Notes under the pieces: generated by a model | Told to the model about the DNA's origin: nothing | Seen by the model: only the letters and a program-made list of their open reading frames with translations | Databases searched by the model: none | Shown here: positions 61,104 through 64,000 of the stretch, piece after piece | Numbering within the stretch: the stretch's first letter is position 1 | Layout: each line of letters starts with the position of its first letter | Program-made: the position numbers and the translations under genes | Source of the DNA: Prevotella sp. | GTDB taxonomy: Bacteria; Bacillota; Clostridia; Oscillospirales; Ruminococcaceae | DNA length: 64,000 nt | Direction: 5' to 3' | NCBI GenBank assembly: GCA_023663025.1 | Contig: JAMPIC010000005.1 | Span: 1-64,000, forward strand

Positions 61104-63578
61104 ATGAAATTCGGTTTCTATGACGACGCTAACAAGGAGTATGTTATCACTTCCCCGCAAACCCCTTATCCGTGGATAAACTACCTCGGCACGCAGGACT
61201 TTTTCGGACTTATCTCAAACACCGCAGGCGGCTATAACTTCTACAAGGACGCACGTCTCGCACGTATCACGCGCTACCGCTACAACAACGTTCCCGCCGA
61301 CGCGGGGGGACGGTATTTCTACATAAACGACAACGGCACTGTGTGGAACCCCGGCTGGTCTCCCGTTAAGACCGACCTTGACGAGTACAAGTGCCGCCAC
61401 GGTATGGGCTACACTATTATAAAAGGCAAAAAGAACGACCTTTCCGCAGAGGTGACTTTCTTTGTACCAAACAATTTCAAGGGCGAGGTGCAGAAAGTCG
61501 TGCTCAAAAACGAGGGCGGCGCGGCTAAGACTTTCAAGCTGTTCTCCTTTATCGAGTGGTGTCTTTGGGACGCGCAGGACGACTCCACAAACTTCCAAAG
61601 AAATTTTAATACCGGCGAGGTTGAGCTGGAGAAAAACGGCGCGGTCATCTACCACAAAACCGAATACAAGGAAAGGCGCAACCATTTTGCGTTCTACGCG
61701 GTAAACGACGCGGTGGACGGCTACGACACCGACCGTGAGACGTTTATGGGCGATATTTACCACGATTTCCACAACCCGAAAACCGTTATGGAGGGAAAGC
61801 CTGCCAATTCCGTTGCGGACGGTTGGTCGCCCGTGGCTTCCCACTACAAGGAAATTACCCTTGCGGCGGGCGAGGAGAAAACTCTTGTTTTCATTCTCGG
61901 CTACGTTGAGAACCCCTACCCCGAAAAATTCAACGCCGACGGAACAATGAACAAGTCCCAAGCGTATGAGATGATGAAGAAGTTCGATACCGCCGAAAAA
62001 GCGGACGCGGCTCTCGCGGAGCTTCGGAAGGACTGGGACGAGCTTCTTGCAAAATACACACTTACGTCCCCCGACGAAAAGCTCAACAGGCAGGTCAACA
62101 TCTGGAACCAGTATCAGTGTATGGTTACGTTCAATATGTCCCGCTCCGCTTCGTATTTTGAAAGCGGCATAGGCAGGGGTATGGGCTTCCGTGACTCCAA
62201 TCAGGACTTGCTGGGCTTTGTACACCAAATCCCCGAACGCGCGAGGGAGAGAATACTCGACATTGCCGCCACACAGCTTGAGGACGGCGGCAACTACCAC
62301 CAGTACCAGCCCCTTACCAAAAAGGGCAACGACGCTGCGGGAACGAATTTCAACGACGACCCGCTGTGGATGATTTTGTCCACCGCCGCCTATATCAAGG
62401 AAACGGGCGATTACGACATTCTCAAAGAGCAGGTGGACTACAAAAACGACCCCGCTTTGGCGCAGCCCCTGCTCGACCACCTGAAGAGAAGCTTCTACCA
62501 TGTTGTGAACAATAAAGGACCTCACGGCTTGCCCCTTATCGGACGTGCCGACTGGAACGACTGCCTTAACCTGAACTGCTTCTCCCGCGTACCGGGCGAG
62601 AGTTTCCAGAATACGGCAAGCAACATTGCCAAAGAGGTAAACCCCGAAACGGGTGCGCCCCTGAACGAGGAGACTGCCGAGTCCGTGATGATCGCGGGTA
62701 TGTTCACCTATATCGGACCGGAGTATGTGGAGCTTTGCCGCAGAATGGGCGACAACGCCGAAGCCGACAAGGCGCAGGCTGAAATCGACAAGATGAAAGA
62801 GGCTATCGTCAAGTACGGCTGGGACGGCGAGTGGTTCTTGCGCGCGTATGACGCTTACGGCAAGAAAGTCGGCTCCAACGAAAACAAAGAGGGCAAGATT
62901 TTCATTGAGCCTCAAGGTTTCTGCGTTATGTCCGACGTGGGCGGAAAAGAGTTCACCGAAAAGACCATGGCAAGCATCGACAAGTATCTGGGCACGAAGC
63001 ATGGTCTGGTGTTAAACAACCCCGCCTTTACAAGCTATATCGTTGAGTACGGCGAGATTTCCACCTACCCCGGCGGATATAAGGAAAACGCGGGAATTTT
63101 CTGCCACAACAACGCTTGGATTATGTGCGCCGCCGCACACGCGGGTATGGGCGACACGGCGTTCGACTACTACACAAGGATCGCCCCCGCTTATCAGGAG
63201 GACGAGAAACTCCACCGCACCGAGCCCTACGTTTACGCACAGATGATTGCGGGCAAGGACGCAAAGCGTTTCGGCGAGGCGAAAAACAGCTGGCTGACGG
63301 GTACTGCCGCTTGGAATTTTGTGGCAATTTCCCAGTACATTCTGGGTATCATTCCCGACTACAGCGGACTGAAAATCGACCCGTCCATACCTAAGGCTTG
63401 GGACGGCTACACGGTTTCCCGTTTCTACCGCGGCGCGACCTACAACATCAAAATCGAGAACCCGAACCACGTTTCCAAGGGTATCAAGTCCGTTACCGTT
63501 GACGGCAAGGAGATCGAGGGTAATGTTCTTCCCGTATTCGAGGGCGGCGTTCACGAAGTTGTGGCTGTTATGGGTTAA
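61104..63578 (+). CDS. cellobiose phosphorylase (GH94)
   Basis: The enzyme splits cellobiose with phosphate into glucose 1-phosphate and glucose, saving ATP in cellulose use. Its 824 residues match the cytosolic cellobiose phosphorylase type. N-terminal beta-sandwich ~1-290, linker, (alpha/alpha)6 barrel with catalytic acid Asp486 in GRADWNDCLNLN, then a C-terminal sheet. Phosphate-site residues lie in the YVQMIAG/GTAAW-like stretches EPYVYAQMIAGKDA and SWLTGTAAWNF. The start at 61104 has AGAAAGGATGG upstream. Other GH94 members use chitobiose or longer dextrins, but the sequence is close to the cellobiose type. Confidence 0.92.
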   Translation: MKFGFYDDANKEYVITSPQTPYPWINYLGTQDFFGLISNTAGGYNFYKDARLARITRYRYNNVPADAGGRYFYINDNGTVWNPGWSPVKTDLDEYKCRHGMGYTIIKGKKNDLSAEVTFFVPNNFKGEVQKVVLKNEGGAAKTFKLFSFIEWCLWDAQDDSTNFQRNFNTGEVELEKNGAVIYHKTEYKERRNHFAFYAVNDAVDGYDTDRETFMGDIYHDFHNPKTVMEGKPANSVADGWSPVASHYKEITLAAGEEKTLVFILGYVENPYPEKFNADGTMNKSQAYEMMKKFDTAEKADAALAELRKDWDELLAKYTLTSPDEKLNRQVNIWNQYQCMVTFNMSRSASYFESGIGRGMGFRDSNQDLLGFVHQIPERARERILDIAATQLEDGGNYHQYQPLTKKGNDAAGTNFNDDPLWMILSTAAYIKETGDYDILKEQVDYKNDPALAQPLLDHLKRSFYHVVNNKGPHGLPLIGRADWNDCLNLNCFSRVPGESFQNTASNIAKEVNPETGAPLNEETAESVMIAGMFTYIGPEYVELCRRMGDNAEADKAQAEIDKMKEAIVKYGWDGEWFLRAYDAYGKKVGSNENKEGKIFIEPQGFCVMSDVGGKEFTEKTMASIDKYLGTKHGLVLNNPAFTSYIVEYGEISTYPGGYKENAGIFCHNNAWIMCAAAHAGMGDTAFDYYTRIAPAYQEDEKLHRTEPYVYAQMIAGKDAKRFGEAKNSWLTGTAAWNFVAISQYILGIIPDYSGLKIDPSIPKAWDGYTVSRFYRGATYNIKIENPNHVSKGIKSVTVDGKEIEGNVLPVFEGGVHEVVAVMG

Positions 63579-63607
63579 TTTATTCAAAGTATAAATGCAA
63601 TAAGGTA

Positions 63608-63650
63608 TACACCGTCCGTCCTCTCAATAAACAGAGGGCGGACGGGTGTA
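63608..63650 (+). terminator. terminator after GH94
   Basis: TACACCGTCCGTCCTCT pairs with GAGGGCGGACGGGTGTA with minor mismatches, closing a strong hairpin 30 bases past the stop. Confidence 0.75.
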
Positions 63651-63682
63651 CTGTATAATTTTGCAAAAAAGGAGAATTTTTT

Positions 63683-63721
63683 ATGAAAAATAATCATGTA
63701 AGCACGCCGATTGCAGACTGA
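63683..63721 (+). CDS. possible 12-codon leader peptide
   Basis: AAAAAAGGAGAATTTTTT precedes ATG AAA AAT AAT, giving MKNNHVSTPIAD then TGA. The strong ribosome site, the tiny frame and the structured element that follows suggest an attenuator-type leader for the gene at 63868. This is a candidate only. Confidence 0.4.
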   Translation: MKNNHVSTPIAD

Positions 63722-63745
63722 CCGGGAGGTTAGTTTTGCAGCAGC

Positions 63746-63856
63746 CTCCCGAAAAGGTCTTTGGAAGAAACAGTACGAAAGTATTGTTACCCGTGGGAGC
63801 ATTTTCCTCTTATTGGTAAAGTATGCCTATAAGGGTAAAGGCTCAGCCTTTTTTTG
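63746..63856 (+). repeat. RNA-like interspersed repeat, copy 3, upstream of RNHCP gene
   Basis: It contains ACAGTAC-GAAA-GTATTGT (7-bp stem, GNRA loop), then CCCGTGGGAGCA, then AAAGGCTCAGCCTTTTTTT, a terminator-like hairpin ending 12 bases before the next start codon. Compared with copy 1 the first stem keeps pairing through compensating GT/AT changes. It may be a small RNA or an attenuator. Confidence 0.65.
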
Positions 63857-63867
63857 GAGGAATTTCA

Positions 63868-64000
63868 GTGAACAGAGAAAACAAAAGAAAAGCATACGAA
63901 AAGGGTTACTATAAAAGCCACCCCTGCAAGGACGTTTTTACCTGCAAAGTCTGCGGACGACAGGTCGTCTCCGAGGGGGCGGGAAGCGAACACAGAAACC
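63868..64000 (+). CDS. RNHCP-domain protein, partial at window edge
   Basis: GTG 63868 has TTTGGAGGAATTTCA upstream. The visible 44 residues include a Lys-rich start and FTCKVCGRQVVSEGAGSEHR, leading into the Arg-Asn-His motif for which RNHCP proteins are named; the zinc-ribbon-like Cys pair CKVC is seen. The 3' end is outside the window. Function of the family is unknown. Confidence 0.8.
   Translation, partial: MNRENKRKAYEKGYYKSHPCKDVFTCKVCGRQVVSEGAGSEHRN

Noticed and set aside
61215..63002. 595-residue open frame antisense to the GH94 gene
   Set aside because: A shadow of a well-supported enzyme gene; Val/Leu-rich with no domain.

Overview
The window looks like chromosome of a low-to-medium-GC Gram-positive gut or rumen bacterium, most likely a Ruminococcus-type Oscillospiraceae. 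The grounds are strong AGGAGG-type ribosome sites, a T-box leader, frequent TTG/GTG starts, isoleucine made by the citramalate route, Nfn-type ferredoxin transhydrogenase, and several cytosolic glycosidases plus a cellobiose phosphorylase, a layout typical of plant-fibre degraders. The species call is inference from content only.

Region 1 (1-9.2 kb) makes branched-chain amino acids. A promoter and a T-box leader that appears to read an isoleucine codon (AUC) precede ilvB and cimA. A LysR regulator and an acetyltransferase follow on the opposite strand. Then comes leuC-leuD-(unknown anchored protein)-leuB. The leuC-leuD gap is unusually rich in hairpins.

Region 2 (9.2-15.4 kb) holds a small membrane protein, a decayed Tn554/RIT-type transposon (three tandem tyrosine recombinases and a tnpC-like gene, with in-frame stops in two of the four), and fragments of two unrelated insertion sequences.

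Region 3 (15.7-26 kb) is a carbohydrate-use locus: AraC regulator, ABC exporter, NAD-dependent epimerase, SDR enzyme, GH5, a broken second AraC gene joined head-to-head to a broken GH26 mannanase gene, GH2 and an EamA transporter. None of the glycosidases has a signal peptide, so they should act on imported oligosaccharides. Three genes in regions 2 and 3 carry single-base frameshifts, each at a shortened homopolymer.

Region 4 (26-34.3 kb) is a prophage remnant: a tRNA-Gln with encoded CCA, a small terminase-like gene, the large terminase, a truncated portal, a MuF head protein fused to a JAMM-type metalloprotease-like domain, a possible immunity gene, a set of small toxin-antitoxin-like genes, and an integrase tail. 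Region 5 (34.4-39.5 kb) has a CPBP protease, nfnB-nfnA, an SDR enzyme and a nuclease-like protein.

Region 6 (39.6-46.7 kb) is a mobile element with a large serine recombinase and a TnpW-like gene. It has about 500 bp of back-to-back hairpins and an AT-rich cargo (triplicated-domain lipoprotein, membrane protein, MerR-like regulator). Region 7 (47-64 kb) holds a large GH2 enzyme, a lipoprotein, metA, cheC, a two-copy-domain/Pro-Ala linker/SHOCT protein, a NlpC/P60-like secreted protein, an HD hydrolase, malQ, an Asn/Gln-rich small protein, folC, a PIN/NYN protein, a GH94 cellobiose phosphorylase with a LacI-like operator in its promoter, and the start of an RNHCP-domain gene. A roughly 100-nt RNA-like repeat ending in a terminator-like hairpin occurs at three places in regions 6 and 7. 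Together with the hairpin array of region 6 it is the best candidate here for something undescribed.
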